64,000 nucleotides of DNA, from positions 110,255,111 through 110,319,110 of the forward strand of contig NC_060247.1 of NCBI RefSeq assembly GCF_921293095.1, read 5' to 3'. Each line of letters begins with the position of its first letter. Position 1 is the stretch's first letter. Origin of the DNA: Ischnura elegans. Taxonomy: Eukaryota > Arthropoda > Insecta > Odonata > Coenagrionidae. The position numbers were made by a program, and so were the translations under genes. This document shows, piece by piece, positions 12,240-24,700 of this stretch. A model generated the notes under the pieces. The model was not told the DNA's origin. It did not search any database and saw only the letters and a list, made by a program, of their open reading frames with translations.

Positions 12240-12540
12240 AGGAACATTAAATTATGTACAAGAATTGCCATGAGAAAAAATTCCCCTGCACCGGGAATCG
12301 ACCACGGACCTTTGGCTTTCCGGGCCACTGCGCAGACCACTACGCTATCCAGGTTCTTTAATTCCCATTACAATTATACCGAGGCTCATGGTATAATGGG
12401 CATTGAGCCTCAAGTACCATGAGCCTCGGTATAATTGCCATGGGAATTGAAGAACTTGGATAGCGTAGTGAGCTGAGCAGTGGCGCGGAAAGCTAAAGGT
12501 CCGTGGTTCGATTCCCGGTTCAGGGGAATGTTTTCTCATA
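12240..12540. repeat. palindromic pair of tRNA-derived SINE heads (foldback)
   Basis: The right half (about 12455-12535, + strand) contains TAGCGTAGTG, GGTCCGTGGTTCGATTCC and CCGGTTCAGGGGAAT, a tRNA-like A/B-box arrangement. The left half (about 12275-12360) is its reverse complement. The two arms are joined by a centre that itself repeats CATGAGCCTCGGTATAAT in both orientations, giving a near-perfect foldback of about 250 bp. It is not a functional tRNA gene: no cloverleaf could be drawn. Confidence 0.65.
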
Positions 12541-13890
12541 GCAAAACTTGTCTATTTCACCACCGTTCACACGGCAGGGTTAGAAATATTACACTTACAT
12601 TAAATTATGGTTTTGCTATTAGTACCTTATTCCGTCTAGTGACGACGCTGGGATTTCCCTATCCCCTTCCTTCCAACCCTATCCCCACCCCGGAGTCGTC
12701 GGCGGGCTCCCTATCGCTACGGCACTTCTTCCTTTTGTTCCTTTCCGTCGGATCCCCTCCCCGAGATGACTATGAGAATATCTCTCGGATATGATTCCTG
12801 GCCCTGGCAGTTTATCCTTCCAAGGTCCCACCCTGGGTTCTTATCCACTTTCATCAGATACCATTGGTTTAATATTCGTAACACAATTTTTTTCCAGCCA
12901 GTACACAGGGGTTTTTCTCCCAAAAACGTACATTTTTTAAGGGAAAAATATAAATAACATTATTTTTATTTTTGTATGAGCCAAAATTGAGTAATCAAAA
13001 ATTTTCCTACATAAAATCTAATTACATATATGGCAGAGATCGCTTTTAGTATTTACACTGTTCTTTTATTTTTACACTTTTGTTATCTATGTGGTTCATT
13101 TGTCTACGAATATGATGCATTTATATATACACTCGGATACGACGGCACAGGAAGAATTTGTGCTTATTCCCGAAAAAAGTTTGTTTTATTTATCATTGGA
13201 TATTTGGTAACTAGTCATCTTGTATCATCATGTCCGTCACTATCTTTTATATCCGTGGATTTCCACTAAATTAAATTATAGTCGGGTCGGATAATAGGTT
13301 AGAACACTGCCCTTGCTACATTGAACTTTCATCTTATAGCCTCAATTGTAAATAATAAAAGGTACATAGTTTTTTTCTTTTTACTTGTCCAGGAAAATTA
13401 CTGACTTATCTTGGCTCTTCCAACAAACTGAGCTAAACGTGTTCTTTCAGCGTTAAAACATTCACTAAACCAAGTACAAACCCAAATAAACCTGACAATT
13501 TCCTTCTCTACGCACTGGCAGTTCTGGGCTACCATCATCTTCTACTAATAATTTATTCTTTTCTCTATGTGTCCACGGACATTCCTTTTTTGGTAACTAC
13601 AAAATATTTTTTTAATTTCATAATAAATATTTTAAAATAAAATCAACTCAACAAGTCTTATTTGGAGTATTTATATTAATTTACCTCGTTGAATGATATA
13701 TTTTATAATAAGTTATATAGCAGAGGTTGTTGATATAAATAACACCAGATCGAAAATCTTTTTCGGGCTCTCTTTGGACATTAAATTTGGGTACTATAAT
13801 TTTTCTTTACTAATTTGTCACTTAAAGTAGTAAAAGAGTGCCTAAAAATGATTTATTTTAGCTTTGCCTTAATGTTATTGGATTTTTATG
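12541..13890. other. no gene seen between P0 and the P1 unit
   Basis: A somewhat GC-richer stretch at 12640-12800 holds small hairpins around TCTCGG but has no recognisable coding or repeat identity. From 12960 to 13890 the sequence is AT-rich and featureless by eye. Alignment to the P2 upstream sequence starts at about 13895. Confidence 0.35.
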
Positions 13891-14104
13891 GAAATCCATG
13901 GACATAATTTTGCACGATTATGGGAGAATGACCAACAAATTACATATTATAAGCCTATTCTATGCGACTTTATTACAGCTGGAAGTTGTAACTCGTTTTT
14001 TTAACCCTATTTATTTCAACCTACTGAATATTTTTGCTATATTAAAACGCATAAATGACGTAAGGCAGCATGGCAGATCATTGAGTGAACTTTTTGGTGT
14101 GTAC

Positions 14105-14452
14105 TTTAGCCGTGCATGCTGGCTCGAGGTCGGACTGGCAGGCCGTGCGGAAGTTAAACGAGGACGTGGCAGGACGACGCCGGCAGAGTCACCCCCCCTC
14201 CACTGGCTGGGGCTGATATAAGGCCCTCCCGGGGACGAGACTTGGGACTGTTTTCGCCTCTTTCGGCCCTGCTGTCCTACCCTCTCCTTCCCCCTCCTCC
14301 TACCACCAACTCCACCACTACCACTTACCAATTTTTCTTTTGTATTTACTGTAATAAATACTCGCCAGAGGGTGACGAGTTTTCTTGGTTTTATCCGGTT
14401 AGTTTTCCTTTTTTTATCCTTTTTCACTAATTTTCCGAGAGGTAGCCCTTCA
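14105..14452 (+). mobile_element. GC-rich LTR-like insertion upstream of P1
   Basis: P1 and P2 upstream sequences align on both sides (14060-14104 and 14453-14500 against 30490-30575), but these 348 bp are absent from P2. The flanks repeat TAC. The insert carries a TATA box (TATAAGG at 14217-14223) in GC-rich sequence and an AATAAA at 14353-14358, the promoter-then-polyA order of a solo LTR. The ends do not show clear TG...CA with a 4-6 bp duplication, so the class is uncertain. If it is an LTR, it is a fossil solo copy. Confidence 0.4.
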
Positions 14453-14644
14453 TACTGATCGGAAGATCTGAGTTCAAATAAACGCTTGAACTAACACACA
14501 TGCTCACTTTCGCGATCCTGGTATTAATATTAGGTACGTCGTCGTCGGGCTTGCGGTGGCGATAAAATAAGGTTGTTTTAGTTTCAGCTGCGAACGCTCA
14601 GCACTTTTCAAGATATTAGCGACGGAATGGAAAACCTATTCGCC

Positions 14645-14735
14645 TAAATGCAACCCACAAAACACCATTAGCCCTATTGCTCCGTTGCTAGGACGTAGCA
14701 CATTAAAAGTGCATTTCTTTAATGTGGGTTGCATA
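14645..14735. repeat. short inverted repeat
   Basis: ATGCAACCCACA at the left and TGTGGGTTGCAT at the right enclose about 65 bp. This could be a tiny foldback element upstream of P1. Confidence 0.4.
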
Positions 14736-15546
14736 AGTGTAGACTTTTTCCTGGTACTTCCGCTACCTAAAATCTCGAAAAGCATTGAGTGTTGAATAAT
14801 TATGAGGTCATTTTCAGTGAGAAACACAGAATGACCCCTCCCCCTGATGGCTTGCTATTCTAACCTGACTTCACGACAAAGGATACTCTAGTACGTCGCT
14901 ATTGTCACCGTGAAATTTGGAGAAAATACACCGGAAGTCTTATTTTTTACCTCGAATTCAATTCACGCTGGTCATCTGCATATTACCCTCATAATCCTTC
15001 TTTAATGCCTCATTTACATCGTACTTAACTCTTCTGCCCAAGTTCCCAGCATTATTCCTCTTCCACGTCCATTTTCCTCATTACAAGCACCAACTCTTAC
15101 ATTTCAGGAAAGGTCATCCGATTCCCTCGGATAATCGTTATATTTATATGTATACGTGATATTTTCATCATTATAAACTTTAAGTATTGTTAGACGATGA
15201 TCAATCGATGCCTCTGCTGTAGATATGGACATCACTGCCTTTTTCCAGTAAAACTACACCTACTAACTCACTGACTTAAAGATAACATACATTAAGCAAC
15301 TCACATGCTATACGATTTTTCAGAAAGATTTGACTGACAGAACAACCTGATAATGCGTCAAGTCCCGAAGTTTATTTAAACCAGTTATAAGTAAGGAAAA
15401 TTCCCAGTGATCTTCTAAAAGCGACTTTGGTGATATCAATCTTTGGTGATTCGCAACACAAACACTCATACGGGTAACTGGATGCAGAGTTTACGATGCG
15501 AAGGCCAATAAGGTCTTAAGGTCACGATTATGCAATGAAAGGTCGA

Positions 15547-15580
15547 TATAGGCAAGGAAAGTTTCATTTTAGATCAGTTT
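15547..15580 (+). promoter_or_regulatory. likely P1 core promoter (TATA plus initiator)
   Basis: GATATAGG at 15545-15552 lies 29 bp before the A of TCAGT (15574-15578), the usual arthropod TATA-to-initiator spacing. The P2 copy keeps ATCAGTT (31779-31785) but reads ACATGCG at the TATA position. The implied 5' UTR is about 140 nt and is conserved in P2 up to the ATG. Confidence 0.5.
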
Positions 15581-15716
15581 ATCAAGTAATTGAGTTGTGT
15601 GAAGAACCTTTAAGACGTACTACAATATTTACAGTGTCTGTCTAAGTCATTTTCGATTGGAGCTGCACACAAGCTAGTGGTCAACCCTCAAGTGGACACC
15701 ATAGCCATCCACAGAA

Positions 15717-18700
15717 ATGGCTTCCATGAGGCATCTGGTTATTTTTGGTGAGAAATTGGCCTTATATTCATATAAGCAAAACTCAGTCCTACCATAAATG
15801 GTATTTATGACAAGCTATGTTTCTATTCAAATAAATTAGTGCACGCACAGCTACAATGCCATTTTGCACTAGTAGCATATGTTTCTATGGAACCGGATAT
15901 GAAAACTAATCATTTTTTGCTACTTTAAAATAAACAATTCCAATATAAACAATTATATAAATACTTTGAATGTGATTGCTCGAGCTGTAGAATCAAAGGA
16001 AGGTTTGATATTAGATTTTTTATTATTGTGGCCTCATATTGAAAACTACGGCTCTCAGTTTTTGAAAGGCTATTCCTTTGAAAAAATGTACTTTGAGGTT
16101 TTCTACAGTAATGCAGTGGAAAAGTATTATTTCAGTTTTATTAGAGTTATTTCTGCTTTTTTATCAATTGGTATTATTTTTTTCCCTATACAAAAAATAC
16201 ACGATTGAAATATACCGCCTAAATGTCCGTACATCAGAATAATAGTTTTAATGTAAGTAAGATCTCCCCATTTATTCTAAATAGCTTAATTTAACTTTTT
16301 CTACCATTGCATATCGTTCATATGCGGTCTTTGACACTTTTGGGTATGTAATGGTTGGGTAAAACAAAAAGTCTGTAAACGAAAGTAGAGAAGGACTTTT
16401 TTTAGGGATTGAAATGTAACCTTTCCACCTCAATGGTGGAAGGTTACATTTCGGGGAGTGGGTATCATTTGGATAAGTTAAACTAAACCCCCCGAAACAA
16501 TTAAATTTAAACTTATACCCCCACTTGATGCAGCGCAGTGAAGGAAATACCATAAGGTTATTAAAGATACAATTTTTATTAACGGATACTGCGTACCTAC
16601 GGTATTTTCTGACAAAAACTGATATTTTTAGCATTATTGTTCATAATTTAGTGGCCTTGACTCCCATACTATTCCGCCGAGTAATTTTCTCAAGTTACGA
16701 GTTTGACTTCGCAGGGGCTGCCATAGCACTTGCAGCGTTGGCACTATCTCACCAACCTCTTCTTACATTTGTACCTTTGGAAGGCTTTTTTGAATGCCAA
16801 CGAAGAACTCTGGTAAGTCGACGCATTCCTCAAATTTATACTCATAAAATCTTCATCGTTTATCACTAGACCTATCGTTGCATAGAAACACCTCTCCGAT
16901 TCGTTTTCTTATATGATATTTGTATTATCAAAATAAAATAATCGGGTAGCCTCCTTAGTCCCGGGATATATCAACCGTTATTTTTAGCCTGAATTTCATG
17001 TTTTCTATTTTTATGTTAACTAACGAAATTCTCTATTTCTGTAGATAATGCTTCTGTATAATGTTGCCATCTTTCAGAAAGCGCTGAAGTAGTTGCAATA
17101 ACGATATATCACTCAGTCAAGCGGGAATAAAGTTCAAAGTAGAATGCTTAATGTACAAAACGTCAGGACCGAGGAGGGTGAATTGCGGGTTTCTGGTATT
17201 CTGTGAATAATTCCTAATTTTCAAATGATACATTTCGCTTATGATTTTACAACTGATTGCATTAATCATTTCCAGAATTTTATTTACAAAATATGGTTCG
17301 GCACAAAGCATGGATGACATGAATAAATCTTAAATCACATGTAAAGCTTTCGGAGAATCATTTTGATCTTTTTTACCGCATTAAAAATAGAGTGTCTTTC
17401 CGGATCAAAAAACTATGTAAATATTGTTTAAAATTGCATGTAATTGTGGTCATTAACAATCATTTGCTATGATTTTGATCAGAATTAATGTATACAACGA
17501 TTTCATACCATCAGTATTTGTGAAAGATTTAGAAAGGAGCTAGGCTCAATTAAAGATACTATAAAAATTCAATTTAGAGTTCATGTTACTGACTTTATAA
17601 CTTTATCGGTAAAATTACCTTAAGAATTACTTCTTTTACGATTGTTCACCCTTAAGACCACTTGTTAAATGTGGAATATTGGAGTATAAAGGAGGAATAA
17701 TTTACTGATAGTAATCGCTTAAGTGGCAATTCAAAATTGCGATGCATGCAATTATAACTTCTGTAACAACCCATACCCTGTGATATATTTTGTACACACC
17801 ATAAGTTGGCTACAACATAAGAGAGGCTGAACCCTTTACACGTAAATTACGTTACTCAGGGACTCGAATTATCTGTAGGTCGTATGCGTATAAGTAAAAT
17901 AAGTGTTTAAATTAAATTTTATGGAAAATTTTGAAATAGCCAATAGCCCTTGGAATTTTTAGTGATTTTTTATTTTGTACTGACTCACCTTGATTAAAGT
18001 TAAGCATCCCCATGACGTCAAAACCCTGACATTCACTTGTTTTATGTTTTCTGTTATCGTCCTTCATTCTTTCTTTTGTTCACCCCACCTGATTTGCCGT
18101 CATTTTATTTATGTAGACTTTCATCTATATTCTTGTTTTTCATCCATTATGGGTGAATAACCATTTTCGATTTTGACATAGATAATATACATTTTAATGA
18201 CAGAGGGCTTAAAATATATTTTATGAAAAAAATTCTTAGTTGCCAATAGTCCGGATAGACTTTGATTTGATATTTTATTTTGTACTGACTCACATTTGTT
18301 GAATTAAACATCCCGATGACGTCAAAACCCAGACCCGCACTAAGGTTCCACTTGTTGTATGTTTTCTGTCATCGGTATTCATTCATTTCTTCACGCAAAC
18401 TGTTTCCCCTCCCACTACCCTCACTCCAATGCCATATGCCTCCACATCCTACCTTGGCCTGAGTATTAATATTGAGAGAAGCTGGCTAAAAATGACACAT
18501 TGAGTCGAAATTATGGTCGGTTGAGTTTTTCATTAAAAGTGTGGAAATAACCATTTTTGTCCTTTTAACGTGGATAAATGAAATCAGCTTTTTTAAAATC
18601 ATCGGTTACGAGAAAGTAACGATTATACCGAAAGCAACGATTCCCCTTTCGCTTAAAGGAGTAAAATACGAATAAAAATTTTCATTTCGTAAAAACCATT

Positions 18701-21700
18701 GTAAAAAGTACAAATTACTCCAAAAGTAATCTTACAAATAATCCCATTACTTTTGCTCCATTACTAACGAACACTTGACATCATACATTTCACCATTTCA
18801 CCCTATTGTAATATCATGACTATATGTGGACACATTCACATAATAGCTTTAATATTCATTTTGATTTTCACAAATGAAAATTACAGGTTCAAAGGTGGTT
18901 GATGAAAGACTGCTTAGGCAAGCACTTCTCCGAAAAAGCAGTGAACGCCACAATAGAATTGTACAAGGATTCCAGATGCCCTTTTTGCAAGCACGTATGC
19001 AGGTGAGGAATTAGTTTTATTTAACGTATGAATTACTATTCTATGCATTTTATTTTTAAATAGATGCATATCTATATTTATAAAAGAGAATGTCTGTTTT
19101 TCTGTCCACTATGAATTTCCATACGTCTGCCTGGAATGCCACCAAAGTTAGTACGTAGGTACATCTCATGCTCTTAAACGCTCTTTTCCCTACTTCTGGT
19201 TGTGTGCGCTGCGTTTTTTGCGTCGTTTTATCATTACCGCTTGTTACGCCACGTCATACTACATTACAACCTGCCGTTTATGGTTTCCGTATGATTTTTT
19301 CACATCCTGCCGGGTAAGCACACACATTGACACGTTCCAAGGGAAAATATAACTAAAACGTTCTACCCCAAACTATTTCTTCCTCTTGGTGCAAAAAGTT
19401 TTGCTTTCATATGCGTCCACACTACGTTTTTGGTAAACACGTACTTAAACACACACACCGATAAATATTGCGGAGGGGGATACAAACAGCATTCCGGCCG
19501 CCCCCCTTCATAAAAAAAATCAGAGATATGGTAGGATTAGTATTCTATTCAATTCAATTTATTCAGTCAAAATAAGCATATGAATTATGCGTGGCTTTGT
19601 TATTAATATAACATGTTTTACACTTCATATAAATATAAAACATTATCCACAATATGAAAAATACAAATGCATACAATTTACTATTCTTTGGGATTAACGC
19701 ATTTCAATTATATATTTGAATTGGTTTGCATTATAAAATCATCTGCACTATAGAATAATCTACATAAAAGTAGCTTTTTTAACGGAAAACTTGAATTTAA
19801 AGGAACTTTTGATATTTTTAATATAAGTTGGCAATTTATTGTACGTAAGTATTCCCTGATGATCTAGCCCTTCAATCGTTTTATTTACTCTGTGATGACT
19901 TACATGTAATGCATTATGGCTTCTCGTTTTATGACTATGAAGGTCAAAATTTTTAATTAACATGTCTTGATTTTAATGTTAATAAGAGATACTGTTTCAA
20001 GAATATATATGCAAGGAAGAGGTAAGATTTCTAGTTTTTAAAAGTAGGTTTGCTTGGAGCTCTGTTAATAAAATTAGTTATTATGCAAATAATCTTTTTT
20101 TTGCATTTTAAATGATTTTGGAAAGAAGATAGAGGAGCCCCAAAAGGGAATACCATAATTGAGAAGTGACTGCACATAGCCAAAATATATAGTTCTCAAT
20201 ACTTGAGTGCAAGTGGTTTGCTTGAGTACACGGAATTCATAACAGATTTTTGCCAGTTTTTGAGTTTATTTATTAATATGTTCCTCCCATGAAAGATTAA
20301 AGTCAATTCAAATACCTAAAAATTTTGTTACCTTTAGTTCTTTTATGGGGCAACTGTTAATTATTGGATTAAAATTTATTAACTTCCTCTTGTGATTGAA
20401 GTTTAAAAAATGGGTTTTACATACATTTAGATATAGCTTATTATCGGTGAGCCAGTTCATCAAATTGTGTGTAGCATTTTTAGTTATTGAAAAATGGACT
20501 GAGCGCTTAGGCCCCCTTATGCTTAGGTGGCCCTTTTGGTCATACACGACGCTTATGGTCTGCTCACGCAGGAACACACTTAATGTTCAATATTTAGGAG
20601 CGCGGTATAAGCTGACACCATGCATGCTATACGAAAATCGTATTTTTTTCATTGTATTCCGTTGCATATGCATACCATTATGGTACCTGATTTGTTCCTT
20701 TACCTTAAAATCCTGCCATGTGACTAATATTCCAAATTCCAAGTTTACCACTCCTCTGGATACTATCCCTCCCGACCAACGCCGGGGGCCTGCTGGTATA
20801 TGTATACATAGACAAATTTCAACTTTTATGACCATAAAGCGAAATATATCAAATTTATCACCCTTCACTCTTGCTACGGGAATAGTATAAATGAAAATTA
20901 AGTTCAAGCCTAATTTCAGAGCAGTATTCTGTAAAAATGAATGGCCGATATATGCCTCTAGAGGTTTGGTCGTTTCTGATCCTCATTGCCTATTTTAGGA
21001 GTAAAATCTATGGCACTTTATTTAGATATCTGTTTTTGTGATCAGCTGAGAGTATTCAAACGAGACGCGGGAATTTCGGTTCATTTGTTGGATTTGGTTC
21101 ATGGGATGTGATTCGTGGCAATAAATCGGTTCTTTAAATCATTCATAATGAACCGAATAAAATGTGGGAATATTGAATCCATATTAAAATCGAATCAATC
21201 TGATTCTCTAATCCATGTGAATTTTGAATCTATGGAGAATTCGTAATATGTATGCGTAATGTATTAATCATGCTATAGACCATGAGAATCTGTCAACCTA
21301 CTGCATTTCAAATATGACGGATAGCAAATCATAGTCATTTTTTTTTCATTTTAAAGGCATTTCTAATGAAATGTTTTCGGATTTTAAAACCTCTTCGATT
21401 TATATGTATATTATGCTTAAAAGAATAAGTAGCCCACGATGAATTAATTGCGAAATGCAATTACTTTTAATGTAAATATCTCTTAAACGAAGTTCAATTC
21501 CTCAGATCACAGACATTTTTAACTGTTACATTGCATGCAACTATTTCTCAAAGACTTTCATTCTTATTAAAACATTTAATTGTGAGAGTGAAGAATTCAT
21601 TTTAATTGCATCTAAAAATTCCACTGCCTCAAAAATTTTCATTTCACCGGACTTCCAGAAAAATACTTGTATCACTGACCGAAATCAGTGAATATTTTGT

Positions 21701-24700
21701 TCCATCATACTAAAATATATACCCCATATCTCTACGAGTAAAATCAGTAGTAATTTTTGCGAAGAGTTAATTTTTATTGACAACTTGTATGGCTATTCGT
21801 CAGAATCTAATGATGATTCACCTCCTATCATGGAAAGCATCAACGCAGTCAAGCCGAATTCAAATCGTTCTTATTGAAGGATTACGATTTGTAGGATTTG
21901 AATCTTCTATCGTTCATTTTGAACGATTTGGATTCGGCGGATTTGAATCTTCCATAAAATTGTTCATTTTGAACGATTCATTCATGAACGGCACAGCTCT
22001 AATTCATGCACTAGATTCATGTCTCCCTTAAGGGAGAAAAAAATTAATAAATTTGTCCTGCTGTTCCGAAGCGTTTCCACTAATCGCTTAGCCTTAGCGT
22101 GTCTGAAACTGATAATTTATAATTTTATTTTATTTCTTACGTATTGATATTCTTTATAGTTCACCTATTGGTGGTGGACTTGGAGGCCTTAGATTAACAA
22201 AATGGCCATAGAAATAGATTCTGGATTGGGTAATTAACCATTAAAATTTTTATTCCTTCTATTGTTTTTCTCATTGATTTAATCACATTATCGTATAAAA
22301 AATAATGCTTTATGCAACTAATATACTTTATAAAAATGTCTATTCAAGGCCTTAATGCATTTTAAAAACTAAGGCAACATTTTATAAATCAAGAACGATT
22401 ACGTTGAAATTACCAATGGTACTTAAAAAACAGTTTACAAAGAGATTAAGTGATAAATAAGGTTCATGCTTGCCCAATTTCATCAAGGCTGGTACGAATA
22501 CAGCACGGTATACGACGTCAAATAAAAACTGCTCATTCTATACCAAATGTCCAATTTAATGATTCTCAAAGAGTTATCATGAAATACGGGAAATATTTTG
22601 AAACTTATGGTGGTACCATCAAAGTTCAACTATTATAGAAAACACCAATTTTTCTTGTTTTCTCGTATATTTTTATTAATAATAAATATGACTAATTACA
22701 TTTTTAGCAAACAGGACGAAATACGCCGCTGTTTAAGAGAAGCATGGGATGTCCTCCCTCTTCCTTCGAATAGATCATTGGAAATGGTTCCCTTCGTACG
22801 AAGTTTGGTCGAAGAAAGCCTCAACACCCTCTGCGAAAACGATGCTGCATCGCTCAGTGGTACCGATTTTTCTTATCTTAATGTATACTTGGAATATATT
22901 TAATTCTGCGAAAATTTTGAATAATACAGGGTCTGTTTAACAAGTTTCCTGACTGTGTCTATGCGATACAATATTTATTTAGTCCATAAAGGTCCACAAA
23001 GAGTTATTAGGGTATTATTAGGGTCCACAAAGCATTGTCCGGCGAAATGAATGAGAAATGGTGGCTTCAGGTTGAATGCCCTAGGACCACTGCATATAAT
23101 TGCTGCTAAAATCATATAATGAAAAAAGTACCATTATCCTGCGCTCCCGTTGCGCGAAGGAAAAATAAGTTCTGCTGGAAACTTATTGAACGGACCCTGA
23201 ATGTTAAAGTGGAGAAATTATCGTAGCCCATCTTTATTATTCACATGTTGTATCTTTCTCTCTTTTTCTCACCATTTTCCTTGTTGTTGCAATCGCAGTG
23301 TTCTTTGACGAAGAAAACAGGGAATGTCTTACCAGTGCCTGGCGCACTTGCAGACATCATGTGGAACGGTATATGGACTTAGACCTCATCGCTTTCTGCG
23401 ACATCACAGACAAAACGGAGCTGGATCCTTTCTCTAACCAAATCATCTGCCAGTAAGTATGGTATTAGTAGGATTTATATGCTAAAGTCTTAGACTATTA
23501 AGCAATCAGTTGCCTTAACCCTTAGAGGACCAAGGGAGGGCTAAAAAATGTCCACCTTTTTATTTTTTCAATATTTTAAGTACTCATTCACCCAATACAG
23601 ATTTATAACTTCGTTATATTGACAAATATAGGTTTAAAAAGATATATACATCTTGATATATATGGTAAATTTTGTTCATACAACGTTATGAGAGCGTAAA
23701 TACGCGGTGGACACAAAATAACCCTCCCTTGGTCCAACCTGTGACATATTTTTCGACCGAATGGAATCGTGTAATGGGAAAAATAGTTTTGTTTGGCATT
23801 ATTATTTATAACTTAAATTGTTTAAATTAAGTATTAATGTTTATTTTAATTCAACAATACGCTCCATATTGTATTTATGTATTTTAACTATAAGATGTAA
23901 TTACTTTGATTTTATTTAACAAATTTCTACTTTACATAGTTTCAATTATTATTCTATTCTAATAAATCAGAATTCGTAAAAATAGTTTTCAATATATTTA
24001 TCTTATATATTGATTAATTTTCTTCAAAAATTTTGAACTGCATGTATAAATAATTACTCTCTGTTTCTATTCACTTTGCGTACTCTTATTGGCTCTGCTT
24101 GGCAGAATTATAAACTGATGCATTATATCGAAAAAAAGCTTCTGAATACCCTTCTGAAAATTTGAATATTGAAGTCATTCCCTCTATAATACTTTCAAAA
24201 AAACCTTTTCACTGTATTTATTTTATTCATTCATGAACAGGAAAGGGCGCAAAGAGCTCTATCCAGCCATTCATAAAGCACCTTTTACAAAATAAATTTT
24301 TGCATACCCCGGAAACACTCTGGTTACCTATCTAATCAGACTCGCAAGAATTAGAAGTACTTTACCTTCATGTCAAACTGGAATGCCATTGATGCGAAAA
24401 TATGAGTGCAACATTAACTAGCCCACTTTCTTACGGTGATATTAGTGTTTTTAAATTTGTGACGCACCGGCTAATTTACTCAATACCTTCACCCTCACCT
24501 GCTGTGTGATTTGAACTCTCGCCACTCAAGATGCAATCTGTATACAATATAATGCAATTTATACAATCAGGATACAATTCAAAAATTACCTATCATACGG
24601 TGAGCATTTACGATGCATGAAATGCTGTCTGCAAAGCTACTATGAAATTTTGGTCCTCATGTTGACGTCTAGAGCTACTATGCGGTGGCTTTTGAGTGAA

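Noticed and set aside
12006-12422. 138-codon + frame
   Set aside because: It reads the P0 exon in the wrong frame and runs into the palindromic SINE. The family frame ends at 12105.
12455-12535. tRNA gene
   Set aside because: A B-box-like GGTTCGATTCC is present, but no full cloverleaf or anticodon arm can be drawn and the copy is part of a SINE palindrome.
14011-14427. 138-codon minus-strand frame, rich in Arg, Gly and Ser
   Set aside because: It overlaps the GC-rich LTR-like insertion. Its low-complexity composition is explained by the base composition of the insert.
20396-20890. 164-codon + frame and the 106-codon - frame at 20587-20907
   Set aside because: They lie in and beside the LINE fragment in P1 intron 3. 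The LINE reads on the minus strand in another frame. No motif is seen.
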